Source: Exiguobacterium artemiae 255-15
GTDB lineage: Bacteria > Bacillota > Bacilli > Exiguobacteriales > Exiguobacteriaceae
Assembly: GCF_000019905.1 (NCBI RefSeq)
Contig: NC_010556.1
Coordinates: forward strand, 1,452,001-1,516,000
Reading direction: 5' to 3'
DNA: 64,000 nt
Shown here one piece after another: positions 8,683-16,926 of this stretch (position 1 is the stretch's first letter; each line of letters starts with the position of its first letter). The translations under genes and the position numbers were made by a program. The notes under the pieces are model-generated. The model was given only the letters and a program-made list of their open reading frames with translations, was not told the DNA's origin and made no database searches.

Positions 8683-9672
8683 ATGCAAAAAGCTTATAAG
8701 CTGCTGATAGCAGCAACGATTGTCAGTTCTTCATTTGGATTAAATCATCAGGTATCAGCACAAAGCGATACATATCAAGTCGTTTCAACAAGTTATGAAA
8801 AACCACTTACGATATTCGAGACTTATATCGGCAATAAAAAGATTGAAACGGTGCGCTATGCGCTGAAAGGCGCTGATCGTCTGCATGACGGACTGTTGTA
8901 CAGCTCGTATCATAACCGTGTCATCAATTTAAAAAATAGTAAGACGACCATCAAGCAAATTGAGCCGGTAACGATGCGGATTAAGAAATACAAAAATGTG
9001 TATTACGTGATGAGTTTGTCGACAATCAATCAATTTGCACTCTCGAAATATACATTGGATTTCAAGAAAATCGGGGCAACGAAACGTTATACCGGCTTCG
9101 GAAAAGATTTGATCGTGACCGGTGATAAATTGTATGTACTGGCAGATCATATGAAAGGAATCGATTACTCAATCAAACTCCATACCTTTGATCCAACATC
9201 ATTGAAGCCTCTCCAGCATGAGACCATCAAAGAATTAATTTATGCCGATTACATTCGCCTGGCCGGTTCACAACTGAAGATTTACGGTACCTCACCTAAG
9301 AACGATAATAAATTAACGATTCTGTCTTACGATACAAAAAAACAACACAGCACGAAAACGATGACTTCGAACCAGTATGTAAAAGGTGGAGTAGAGAAAA
9401 CACAGATGCTCTCACGGGAAACCGAACTGATTTTTAATATGGACTGTTTCTTTGAAATCAATCATCGGACGAAACAAGCCCGTCTTTTGTATAACAATGA
9501 TCATGATTTGATCGACTACACGTACGACAGCAAAACGAAAACCTATCATGTCCTTGAGTTAGTTACGCAAACAGGCAAGTACCAGGTCAAGACACTGAAC
9601 AGCCACTTTAAACCAATTGCTACATATCGTTTAAAATCATCCGACAGCGTCAGTCCGTTCCGCGTATTATGA
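8683..9672 (+). CDS. Secreted protein of unknown function, tandem paralogue B
   Basis: A 329-residue paralogue of the preceding gene, with the same length, signal peptide layout (cleavage near HQVSAQS), and motif order. Identity looks roughly half overall by eye and is highest in the first third and the last 60 residues. Both end in PF-x-VL. The gene has its own GGAAGGGG site and lies 24 bases after paralogue A. A terminator follows at once. The conserved blocks and divergent middle suggest duplication followed by drift or specialisation. Function is unknown. Confidence 0.75.
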   Translation: MQKAYKLLIAATIVSSSFGLNHQVSAQSDTYQVVSTSYEKPLTIFETYIGNKKIETVRYALKGADRLHDGLLYSSYHNRVINLKNSKTTIKQIEPVTMRIKKYKNVYYVMSLSTINQFALSKYTLDFKKIGATKRYTGFGKDLIVTGDKLYVLADHMKGIDYSIKLHTFDPTSLKPLQHETIKELIYADYIRLAGSQLKIYGTSPKNDNKLTILSYDTKKQHSTKTMTSNQYVKGGVEKTQMLSRETELIFNMDCFFEINHRTKQARLLYNNDHDLIDYTYDSKTKTYHVLELVTQTGKYQVKTLNSHFKPIATYRLKSSDSVSPFRVL

Positions 9673-9673
9673 A

Positions 9674-9700
9674 AAACAAGTCCTGTGACTTGTTTTTTTT
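9674..9700. terminator. Terminator after the secreted paralogue pair
   Basis: AAACAAGTC paired with GACTTGTTT around a very short loop, followed by a run of T. It sits between convergent genes. Confidence 0.85.
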
Positions 9701-9701
9701 G

Positions 9702-10748
9702 TTAGGTTAACAGACCGACCAGTCGCTCGCCCCGAAGACGGTATGTCTGCAAATGAAGCTGAAACTGATCATAACCGACCGGATTGTTTTCTGCATCGAA
9801 CGCAAGCTGTTTCGTCCGTTCGACGAAATGAAGATTCATGCAGCCCGAGAGCCAGAGCAACGAAGCCAGTCGCGGATCCTCTTTCGGTACGAGGAGGGTC
9901 GGCGAATTATAGTGGGTCAGTAAACTTTTGGCTAAACGGCCGGACACGTCATGCGAGTCAATCCCTTCCGTCCGGGCATACCATTTGATCAACCAGGCCA
10001 AATCCTGCACACGGTCGGTTGCACCGATGTGTTCGTGATCAACGATTCCAACGATGTGTTGATCAGAATCCCATAAGACGTTGAGCGAATTCAAGTCAGT
10101 CGAAATGACCGGTTGAAGTGAAGAAGATTTTGGGAGTCTTGCGGTGTCGAGATGTTGTTGTGCCAAAGTCAGGTACTCCTGAAATGAATTTTGGACCGGT
10201 TCCGGCATTCGAGAAGCCGAGAGCCGTTGTAAATCGCCGAGCCAACGCTGATAGGTAACCGTATGATCAATAAACGGAAACTGAATTTCCTGTTCGTGCA
10301 GCGAAACATCATGTAACTGACGGGCTAACTGACCCATCCGAGCGGCTGTCTGTTCTGTATTCGCCGTCACGTGGTGTCCGTCGATCCAGTGGAACAGACA
10401 ACATGTCCACTCCTGTCCGATTGAATCCATGATTGTCGTAAAAAGAGCCTCATCTGTTGGTTTCACGCACTTCATGAAAGGAATGCCGTTTGCCCGCAGA
10501 TAATCGGTGTACCGCAACTGTTTTGTAAGTAGATCCGGTGTAGATTGGGACAAATCAGAATTGACATAACGCTTTTTTGGTAACAGACGAATCGAATAAG
10601 GTCGTTCATCGACCAGGATTTTGTAGTGTAAATCTCCGTGTTTGCCGTAGGTCGTTAAAGAGACGGGTTCGATTTCGAATGAGTGGAAATCGAGACCGTA
10701 ATTTGTAAGAGCTTGGTAGATTAAGTCATGAGTGCTTGAATGAAGTAT
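9702..10748 (-). CDS. Aminoglycoside/choline kinase-like phosphotransferase with abnormal start
   Basis: An APH-fold small-molecule kinase. The C-terminal half has a Brenner-like loop STDLNSLNVLW and the metal-binding GIVDHEHIGATDRVQDLAW. In the Brenner loop the usual leading His is Ser, while Asp and Asn remain. A TTG at 10553 is the only standard start, but it has no ribosome site and would remove the N-lobe. The reading frame stays open upstream to an AAGGAGG site, seven to eight bases beyond which the codon is ATA (10746-10748) instead of ATG. The residues in between (for example SLTTYGKHGDLHYKILVDE) look like a real kinase N-lobe. I therefore place the start at the ATA, which could be a mutated or misread ATG. 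Substrate unknown. Confidence 0.6.
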   Translation of the reverse strand: MLHSSTHDLIYQALTNYGLDFHSFEIEPVSLTTYGKHGDLHYKILVDERPYSIRLLPKKRYVNSDLSQSTPDLLTKQLRYTDYLRANGIPFMKCVKPTDEALFTTIMDSIGQEWTCCLFHWIDGHHVTANTEQTAARMGQLARQLHDVSLHEQEIQFPFIDHTVTYQRWLGDLQRLSASRMPEPVQNSFQEYLTLAQQHLDTARLPKSSSLQPVISTDLNSLNVLWDSDQHIVGIVDHEHIGATDRVQDLAWLIKWYARTEGIDSHDVSGRLAKSLLTHYNSPTLLVPKEDPRLASLLWLSGCMNLHFVERTKQLAFDAENNPVGYDQFQLHLQTYRLRGERLVGLLT

Positions 10749-10832
10749 CTTCGTTTCCTCCTTGTGTGTTTCTTTTTCTGTTTAGACACGTATGTATACT
10801 ATGAAAATCTGTTATAGAGAGGAGAAGGCATT

Positions 10833-11100
10833 ATAAAAACGTTTTTGAAAATCAATGCAATAAGCATCATGTATGCGGTCGCCTTACTTATTCCGTTAGA
10901 AGCGTTTCTCAACGTCTATCGGTTAAACCGTACGACAGGAATCTCAAGTGACTTATGAAGGGGATGCACCAGGGCCGATTGTCGGCTTTATTTTAATCGG
11001 CTCACTCCTGATCTATCCGTTTTTCTTGTTGATTACAAGCTCAATCGTTAAAAGTGTAAGCGAATCAAATAAATCGCATATAAAAGGAGCAAACCTCTGA
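10833..11100 (+). pseudogene. Small membrane protein, frameshifted, non-ATG start
   Basis: Two overlapping frames together spell a protein of about 88 residues. The first (10833-10958) gives a hydrophobic helix (INAISIMYAVALLIPLEAF), then hits a TGA. The second (open through GTG at 10948 to the TGA at 11098-11100) gives VTYEGDAPGPIVGFILIGS and a second long helix. One missing base near 10942-10947 would join them. The codon expected to be the start, behind GAGGAGAAGG, is ATA. The two helices and short linker suggest a two-TM membrane protein of unknown function. It overlaps the next small gene by one base (TGATG), as in a coupled operon. Confidence 0.5.
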
Positions 11101-11180
11101 TGATGAAGCTAATTTGGATTTTAGCGATTACCGCCTATCCGGTTATTATGGCCATTCAAATATCAAAGCGGAAAGCGTAA
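11100..11180 (+). CDS. 26-residue single-helix membrane peptide
   Basis: A short frame beginning ATGATGAAG behind AAAAGGAG, its ATG sharing a base with the stop of the upstream gene. The product MMKLIWILAITAYPVIMAIQ plus a basic tail is one membrane helix with a positive C-terminus. Coupled translation and a good ribosome site support it; it has no recognisable family. It could be the remainder of a small membrane operon. Confidence 0.45.
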   Translation: MMKLIWILAITAYPVIMAIQISKRKA

Positions 11181-11181
11181 G

Positions 11182-11994
11182 TTACGTTATAAACGTCGCC
11201 GGTTGCGTTCCGTCCTGATCCGTAAAGCCATAGTCACGTGCGAGATCCGACACGAACAAAGCTTGCCCGGTCCGTTGCAGGATATCCGGGTCCTGGGCAA
11301 GGGCGACAACAGCCCGTCCGACATAAGCAGTTGTTTCAGTCGCATCACTGCTGAAGCCTGCGTCGACGACCCGTTCCGTCCGCATGAAGCCGGGACAGAG
11401 CGCAATCGAAGCGATGCGAGACGTTCGAAGTTCCTGACCCATCACAAATGTCATCCGATTGATCGACTGCATCGCTAAGTCATAATACAAATTGCCGGCG
11501 GCTTGATCCGGCGTGAACGACGTCAAATTGACGATCAATGCTGCTGGACTTTGCTGAAGCAACGGAACAGCCGCCCTCGTCGTCAGCAAATAGGCTTTCG
11601 GGCCGGCGACCATCATCGCGTCCCAGTGTTCCGGGGGACGTTCCCAAAATCGTTTGCCTTGCCCCGCAGGAAGGGAAGCTTCCGAACCACCGAACACACT
11701 GTTGACGAGCAGGTCGATCCGCCCGTGCTGGTCTTGAATCTGTTGGAACAAGCAAGTTATCTCGTCCGGATCGGTATGGTCACAACGGACCGGAATACCG
11801 AAACCACCGCGAGCCGTGACACCGGCGGCCGTCTGTTCAATCGTTTCCGGACGACCGTCGGTGGAGCTTTCCTGCTTACTGCGACCCGTCACGTAGACGG
11901 TTGCTCCGGATCGTCCCAGTTCGTAAGCGATTCCGCGACCGGCGCCGCGGGATGCGCCGGTAACGACAGCAATCGTATCTCTTAATGAATCCAT
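11182..11994 (-). CDS. Short-chain dehydrogenase/reductase, DHRS1-like, lacking the catalytic Lys
   Basis: A 270-residue SDR. The N-terminal TGASRGAGRGIA cofactor motif and the RSKQE segment point to NADP preference. The region NSVFGGSEASLPAG and the length match the DHRS1-type subgroup. The active site reads NLTSFTPDQAAGNLYYDLAMQS: Ser and Tyr are present, but the Lys of YxxxK is Met (codon ATG, one base from AAG). The in-frame GTG at 12012 lies within the GAGGTGG ribosome site, so ATG 11994 is preferred. The enzyme may be inactive or impaired. A second, unrelated SDR lies immediately upstream on the same strand, separated by a terminator. Confidence 0.8.
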   Translation of the reverse strand: MDSLRDTIAVVTGASRGAGRGIAYELGRSGATVYVTGRSKQESSTDGRPETIEQTAAGVTARGGFGIPVRCDHTDPDEITCLFQQIQDQHGRIDLLVNSVFGGSEASLPAGQGKRFWERPPEHWDAMMVAGPKAYLLTTRAAVPLLQQSPAALIVNLTSFTPDQAAGNLYYDLAMQSINRMTFVMGQELRTSRIASIALCPGFMRTERVVDAGFSSDATETTAYVGRAVVALAQDPDILQRTGQALFVSDLARDYGFTDQDGTQPATFIT

Positions 11995-12033
11995 CTGGTT
12001 TTCCCACCTCACTTTAAAAATAGGACACGACAG

Positions 12034-12071
12034 AAAAAGGGACTTTCGATTAAAATCGGAAGTCCTTTTCG
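12034..12071 (-). terminator. Terminator after the SDR at 12079
   Basis: AAAAGGACTTCCGAT on the minus strand pairs with ATCGAAAGTCCCTTTT with one bulge and ends in a T run. It separates the two consecutive SDR genes, so they are not simply one operon. Confidence 0.8.
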
Positions 12072-12078
12072 TCTCACG

Positions 12079-12846
12079 TTAAAATCCTTTAATCGTCATC
12101 CCGCCGTCAACGAACAGCGTCTGTCCGGTGACGTACGTTCCGGCGTCCGACGCAAGGAACACAGCCGGTCCAACGAGTTCCGTCAGTTCACCGACCCGGC
12201 CGAGCGGTGTCACGTCAACGATGTCCTGCAAATAAGCGGGATCGGCGAGCAACGGTTCCGTCAGCGGTGTCTTGAAATACCACGGTCCGATCGCATTGAC
12301 GCGGATATTTTTCGGACCCCATTCAAGCGCTAGGACTTTTGTCATCTGAATCAAGGCGGCTTTCGTCGTCGCATAAACGACACCGGTCCGTAAGGCGACA
12401 TGTCCCGCAACAGAAGCAATGTTCAGGATACTGCCGCCCGTGTCCTGCATCCGGCGACCGATTTCCTGTGAGAATAGGAAGGCAGACTTTAAGTTCGTCT
12501 GCTGGATTGTTTCCCACTCGTCCTCGGTGACATCCAGTGCTTTCGAGCGGATGTTCATTCCGGCGTTGTTGACGAGCACATCGATCCGGTCGACATATGT
12601 ATAGGCACGGTCGACTGTCGCCTGGACCTGCGTCCGGTCGGTGACGTCGCACGTCAAAACAAAGGCCCGTCGTCCAAGCTGTTCGATTTGTTTTGCGGTT
12701 TCCTGTAAATCGGATTCCGTCCGGGCGACCAGTAAGACATCCGCGCCAGCTTCCGCCATTCCGATCGCCAGGGCACGGCCGATGCCGCGACCGGCACCGG
12801 TCACAAGAACGGTTTTCTGATCCAGTTGAAACGAAGGTAAGTACAT
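12079..12846 (-). CDS. Short-chain dehydrogenase/reductase, gluconate 5-dehydrogenase-like
   Basis: A 255-residue classical SDR with all key elements: TGAGRGIGRA (cofactor loop), NNAGMN (central strand), and YATTK with the catalytic Tyr and Lys. VARTES after the second strand, with an Arg at the position that contacts the 2'-phosphate, suggests NADP. The closing DGGMTIKGF is usual for sugar-acid or polyol SDRs such as gluconate 5-dehydrogenase and KduD, but the substrate cannot be set by sequence alone. The start ATG at 12846 has AGGATG upstream. It is transcribed away from the membrane-protein gene at 12967 and has its own terminator. Confidence 0.85.
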   Translation of the reverse strand: MYLPSFQLDQKTVLVTGAGRGIGRALAIGMAEAGADVLLVARTESDLQETAKQIEQLGRRAFVLTCDVTDRTQVQATVDRAYTYVDRIDVLVNNAGMNIRSKALDVTEDEWETIQQTNLKSAFLFSQEIGRRMQDTGGSILNIASVAGHVALRTGVVYATTKAALIQMTKVLALEWGPKNIRVNAIGPWYFKTPLTEPLLADPAYLQDIVDVTPLGRVGELTELVGPAVFLASDAGTYVTGQTLFVDGGMTIKGF

Positions 12847-12966
12847 ATGATCACATCCTATTCTGACAGTGTAATTTTACTGTACGCTCAAATTGACTGA
12901 AAAGAAAGAAAAATGCTGATGGACTGATAACGATACGTTATTATTTGGTAAAAAAGGAGGGGCGAC

Positions 12967-13599
12967 ATGAAACGGAAGCTCGGACTGATGATTCTATCCG
13001 TTTTGGTAATGGCCACATCGCTGGTTGCTTTTGAACGTTATGTCTACACGACTTATATTTATAAACCGGCAGATTATACCTTCCATTACAAAATTAAGCC
13101 GCGCAAAGCAATGAAGGGGCCGAAATTTGGAGCAAAACCGTTCCCGAAAGGTCCAATGATCAAAGGTGCCTCCTTGTTCTTGCCGGATATGCTGCTGCCG
13201 GTCGGAGCACTGGTCACAGCCTTCTTATCTGTGTTTGTGTTCCGCCGGTTACTCGGATACCGTCGGCGTAAACAGTTGCATGAACCGACGGAAGAGGGGG
13301 ATTCGCAAATCTTACGTCCGAAGATAGCACCGCTTGACTGGCATCCGGAGCAACAACGACAACAAACGGACTCCGTTTCCGAAGTCCGTCAATTGATTGC
13401 TTCTTTTGACCGGCAGCTGCCGGACGGATCAAAACGCCGGCCGGAAGAAACGGTCCAGGACTGGCTCGACCGGATCAAGTTGACGATTGATCCGATGCTC
13501 TATCATGTGGTCCGTTACGGTGAAATCGACGATCAGACGCTCGACCGTTCCGAAATCGACGCTCTGCGGAACCGACTGAATCAACGGCTACGCGGATGA
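12967..13599 (+). CDS. Two-TM membrane protein with charged cytoplasmic tail, unknown function
   Basis: A 210-residue protein with one membrane helix at residues 4-22, a basic Lys/Pro-rich linker that would lie outside, and a second helix at about residues 65-90 (LPVGALVTAFLSVFVF). The tail from residue 95 is hydrophilic and ends with a helical module containing RRPEETVQDWLDRI. That module resembles C-terminal segments of DUF4129-like proteins, but the similarity is weak. The start follows AAAAGGAGG. The 3' end overlaps the LysR gene on the other strand by 19 bases. Confidence 0.65.
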   Translation: MKRKLGLMILSVLVMATSLVAFERYVYTTYIYKPADYTFHYKIKPRKAMKGPKFGAKPFPKGPMIKGASLFLPDMLLPVGALVTAFLSVFVFRRLLGYRRRKQLHEPTEEGDSQILRPKIAPLDWHPEQQRQQTDSVSEVRQLIASFDRQLPDGSKRRPEETVQDWLDRIKLTIDPMLYHVVRYGEIDDQTLDRSEIDALRNRLNQRLRG

Positions 13600-14447
13600 C
13601 CAATCAAACGGAGTAATGTCTGATGGTGTTCTGCATCCCGTGTTACGAGAGATAGTTCCCGTGTCACGTCAAAGCCGGTGATCGGCAATGTCCGGACTTC
13701 CGGCGGGAGACCATCCTGAAAGATTGCCGGTAAAATCGCGATCCCGAGTTTTGCCCGGATGAAGCCAAGGACGCTTGAACCAAATTCCATTTCCGAGGCG
13801 ACGGTATAGGTCGCCCCGCGTTCCGCAAACGCGGCTTTCAGGATATTCGTCGAGTCACAGTCAATCGGCAAAGACAGGAACGACGAGGCTTCGATTTGAT
13901 CGAACCGGACATCGACACAGCCTTCGAACCGTTCATCGGCTTCATGGAAGTACAGTAAAAACGGTTCCGTATACAGATGCGTCGACGGATACGGATGCTC
14001 GATTTGCCGATCGTCGAGCAATACGGCATCGTACTGATGCTGCTCCAAACCGGCCATCAGTTCGATGTACGTATGGGCCGTCTTGATCTTCAGTTCCGGA
14101 CCGCCCACTGTTGGATGGTTGGCGAAGTGTTGCGGCAGGTAAGACATGGCGACACTCGGCCATGAACCGAGTGTAAACGACGTCTGTCCCTGCAACTGAT
14201 CAATTTTTCGTTGCATGTCATCGAGCTGTTCGAGAATTTTTTGTCCGTCTTTGAAGACGATTTCTCCTGCCGGCGTCAATGAGACGCCGCTCGTCGTCCG
14301 TGTGAACAGGGGAGCGCCGACCGCCTGTTCGAGATTTTTGATTTGTTTGCTAAGCGCCGGTTGCGTCATATGCAAAAGTTCGCTCGCTTTCGTCAGGCTG
14401 GATGTTTCCGCCGTGACGTGAAAGGCTTCGAGCCATTCGGTTTTCAT
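13581..14447 (-). CDS. LysR-family transcriptional regulator
   Basis: A 288-residue one-component regulator. The N-terminal winged helix-turn-helix (residues 1-60, with SSLTKASELLHMTQPALSKQIKNLE) is canonical. Residues 90-285 form the periplasmic-binding-protein-like effector domain. LysR proteins normally control a divergent neighbour; here the divergent gene is the ArsR regulator at 14591. The ribosome site is weak (AGAGAG), and the ATG at 14447 is the only sensible start because it places the helix-turn-helix correctly. The effector is unknown. The gene overlaps the convergent membrane-protein gene at its 3' end. Confidence 0.88.
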   Translation of the reverse strand: MKTEWLEAFHVTAETSSLTKASELLHMTQPALSKQIKNLEQAVGAPLFTRTTSGVSLTPAGEIVFKDGQKILEQLDDMQRKIDQLQGQTSFTLGSWPSVAMSYLPQHFANHPTVGGPELKIKTAHTYIELMAGLEQHQYDAVLLDDRQIEHPYPSTHLYTEPFLLYFHEADERFEGCVDVRFDQIEASSFLSLPIDCDSTNILKAAFAERGATYTVASEMEFGSSVLGFIRAKLGIAILPAIFQDGLPPEVRTLPITGFDVTRELSLVTRDAEHHQTLLRLIGHPRSR

Positions 14448-14538
14448 CAGACTTCACTCTCTCTTTACATGCGTGTGCTTTGACGATACTGTACGTTCGT
14501 TTCATCTGACAACTGTTTCGCTCAATTTTATATATTCT

Positions 14539-14568
14539 TTGTTTGGAATATTCCTTTAAGGGTATATA
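14539..14568 (+). promoter_or_regulatory. Promoter with palindromic operator before the ArsR gene
   Basis: TTGTTT and TATATA are 18 bases apart. The spacer begins with the perfect 10-bp palindrome GGAATATTCC (14545-14554). A palindrome between -35 and -10 is a typical site for autorepression by an ArsR-type dimer. Assignment is inferred from position only. Confidence 0.45.
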
Positions 14569-14590
14569 TAAATAAGAAGAGGTGGAAATT

Positions 14591-14929
14591 ATGTCAGAGA
14601 GGCTTGCACGTACGTTATTTGCATTATCCGATACCAATCGCCTGAACATCGTCGAACTGTTAAAGACAGGTCCGTTGCCGGTCGGTGAGATTGCCGCACA
14701 GTTAGGTCTTAACCAACCGCAGACATCAAAACACCTAAAGGTTTTGCTCGAAGCAGATCTCGTTCGCATCGAACCGGCCGCGAACCGCCGGATTTATCAT
14801 TTGCGAACAGAGCCGTTCCAAGGTCTCACTGCGTGGAGCCAATCGTTTGAACAGCAGATGGTCAGCCGGATGACACGACTTGAAGGATATTTGGAACAGA
14901 TACAGGACACAGTCAACCTAAAGGAGTGA
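14591..14929 (+). CDS. ArsR-family winged-helix repressor
   Basis: A 112-residue ArsR/SmtB-type DNA-binding protein. The sequence from LFALSDTNRLNIVELL through VGEIAAQLGLNQPQTSKHLKVL is the winged helix-turn-helix. I see no CxC metal-binding pair, so a metal sensor role is unlikely. This branch commonly pairs with SRPBCC (AHSA1) genes, as here: the next gene begins six bases after the stop and is an SRPBCC protein. An in-frame GTG at 14582 lies inside the ribosome site AGAGGTGG, so the ATG at 14591 is preferred. Confidence 0.88.
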   Translation: MSERLARTLFALSDTNRLNIVELLKTGPLPVGEIAAQLGLNQPQTSKHLKVLLEADLVRIEPAANRRIYHLRTEPFQGLTAWSQSFEQQMVSRMTRLEGYLEQIQDTVNLKE

Positions 14930-14935
14930 ATGAAG

Positions 14936-15450
14936 ATGCAGGAAAAATTAAAAACGAAAGTCGACGGTTCCATTTTACAGATGGAATGGACGTTCAACGC
15001 TCCACGTGAGCTGGTATTTGCCGCATTTACGGAAAAAGAGTATCTCGAAGCCTGGTGGGGACCGGAAGGCTGGCAAACGGAAATCACGACCTTTGATTTC
15101 GTCGAAGGCGGCATTTGGCATTACTGTATGCGCTGCAAGGATCCCGCGCAAGGGAATTCTACGGAATGGAGTCGTGGGGAAAAGCGATCTTCCGACAAAT
15201 TGATGCCCCGCAAAGTTACGCCCACGCCGATTATTTTTCGGATGCTTCCGGAACAATTTCCGAAGAATTGCCGGGCAGTGAAAACGTGACGACGTTCGAA
15301 GCCGTCGGTGACCGGACTCGGGTAGTGTTCCGGTCGGACTTTAAGACCGAGGAAGCGGTAAAACAAGTCCTTGAGATGGGGATGAAAGAAGGGTTTACGT
15401 CACAACTGCATCGTCTCGATCAATGGCTTCTTCAACGAACCGTATCCTAA
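14936..15450 (+). pseudogene. SRPBCC (AHSA1-type) protein, broken by a one-base frameshift
   Basis: The frame from 14936 encodes an SRPBCC ligand-binding domain (TFNAPRELVFAAFTEKEYLEAWWGPEGW) up to HYCMRCKDPAQG, then leaves register. The rest of the domain continues in another frame, REFYGMESWGKAIF and onward to 15450. Adding one G to the GGG at 15152-15154 gives GEFYGMESWG and a full-length protein of about 172 residues. The gene sits six bases after the ArsR regulator, with AAGGAG upstream; ATG 14936 fits the spacing better than ATG 14930. Function of such proteins is unclear; they bind small hydrophobic ligands. It may be a true pseudogene or an assembly error. Confidence 0.8.
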
Positions 15451-15458
15451 AAGATCTG

Positions 15459-15486
15459 ACAATCCGTCACGGACGGATTGTTTTTT
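15459..15486 (+). terminator. Terminator of the ArsR-SRPBCC operon
   Basis: ACAATCCGT pairs with ACGGATTGT over a five-base loop and is followed by a run of six T. Confidence 0.9.
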
Positions 15487-15620
15487 CGAATATTCGGTCA
15501 TATCTGTCACTCTTTTGGAAAAAAGGTCTTCCATATTGGGAATTCAAAGGAAAATGCTTCATCTTTGGCAGTATGGAGCCGTTATACAAGATGAGATGAT
15601 TGAAAAAGGGGATCGATAGT

Positions 15621-16913
15621 GTGAAATGGTGGGCAAAACAACAAGAGATGACGTTTTCAGAACGGATGCAACAAGAACAGGTACATGTTCGCTTAGAAGC
15701 GGGGTCAGCATTTGCGCAACAACTCCAGCTGATTGATTTGACGGTCGAGGATTTACAAATCGTTCGTTTGATCCGTCACGATGTCGCGGAGTGGATGCCG
15801 CAGATGGTTGATGCGTTTTATGCGGAGTTGGTCCGGGTGCCGGAGCTGAAACAACTGATTGAACGGCATTCGACGCTTGAACGGTTAAAAGGAACGCTCG
15901 CCAAGCATATCCTCCAAATGTTTGACGGACAGGTCACACCGGACTACATCAACGTCCGAAAACGGATCGCCGACCGGCATGTCCGGATCGGCCTGCAAAA
16001 CAAGTGGTACATCGCCGCGTTCCAAAAGGTATTAAACGTCTTGAGCCGGCAAATCGAGGACAGTACGTTACCGGAGTCGGAACAGGTCCGGATTGTCCGC
16101 TCCGCCGGGAAACTGTTTAATCTCGAACAACAGATCGTTTTGACGATGTATGAGGAGATGGTCGATGCCGAGCGGCAGACGGTGACGGATGCGAAACAGC
16201 GTGTCGGACAGACCGTTCAAAAGTCGACAGAGGAACTGGCCGCGATGAGTCAACAATCGTCCGCCAGTTTTCAGGAAATGGAGCGACATGCCCAACAGGT
16301 TTCGTTGACGACGGGAACGATTGCGACGCAATTAAGCCAAGCCGCGAAAGAAGCAGAGGATGGCGTCGATTTGGTCGAGGCGGAAACGAAACGGTTCGAG
16401 CACGTCGTCAACGAGATGACGCAGACGACGGAACAGATGACGCAACTTGCTTTTTTATCGCAAGAAATCGAACGAATTGCCGGAATGGTGACGGCGATTT
16501 CCGATCAGACGAACCTGTTGAGTCTCAACGCCTCGATCGAGGCCGCACGGGCCGGCGAGATGGGACGTGGCTTTACCGTCGTCGCCCAGGAAATCCGGAA
16601 ACTGGCGGAAGAAAGTAAACGTTCCGCGTCAGAAGCATCAAGCATCGCGCAGGAAATCACCTCGAAAATGGGACAAGTCTCACGGCGGATGAACGGAACA
16701 GAACAATCGGTCGTGCAAACGACGGAGGAGCTGGCGCGCGTCGTCACCGCCTTTACGACGATTTCCCGCCAAACGGTCGATGTCTCGAAACAGATCATTA
16801 CGCTGTCGCAGGATACGGAACAGGTTGCCGGAACGATTGAAGGGATGCGCCATATCGCGGAATCGATTGCCGAGACGGCTGACGATTTACAAACCGTTGC
16901 GACGACACTCTGA
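15621..16913 (+). CDS. hemAT: Heme-based aerotaxis transducer HemAT
   Basis: A soluble 430-residue chemoreceptor that senses oxygen through heme and signals to CheA. Residues up to about 170 form the globin-coupled sensor domain; [11 protein letters not shown] carries the likely proximal His, and [12 protein letters not shown] is typical of the protoglobin fold. Residues 230-430 are the coiled-coil signalling domain, with the hairpin tip [19 protein letters not shown]. No membrane helix is present. The GTG at 15621 is chosen because AAGGGG precedes it; a TTG at 15600 would place the ribosome site inside the gene. A short lipoprotein gene follows after 13 bases. No other che genes are in the window. 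Confidence 0.9.
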   Translation: MKWWAKQQEMTFSERMQQEQVHVRLEAGSAFAQQLQLIDLTVEDLQIVRLIRHDVAEWMPQMVDAFYAELVRVPELKQLIERHSTLERLKGTLAKHILQMFDGQVTPDYINVRKRIADRHVRIGLQNKWYIAAFQKVLNVLSRQIEDSTLPESEQVRIVRSAGKLFNLEQQIVLTMYEEMVDAERQTVTDAKQRVGQTVQKSTEELAAMSQQSSASFQEMERHAQQVSLTTGTIATQLSQAAKEAEDGVDLVEAETKRFEHVVNEMTQTTEQMTQLAFLSQEIERIAGMVTAISDQTNLLSLNASIEAARAGEMGRGFTVVAQEIRKLAEESKRSASEASSIAQEITSKMGQVSRRMNGTEQSVVQTTEELARVVTAFTTISRQTVDVSKQIITLSQDTEQVAGTIEGMRHIAESIAETADDLQTVATTL

Positions 16914-16926
16914 AGGAGGGATGGGG

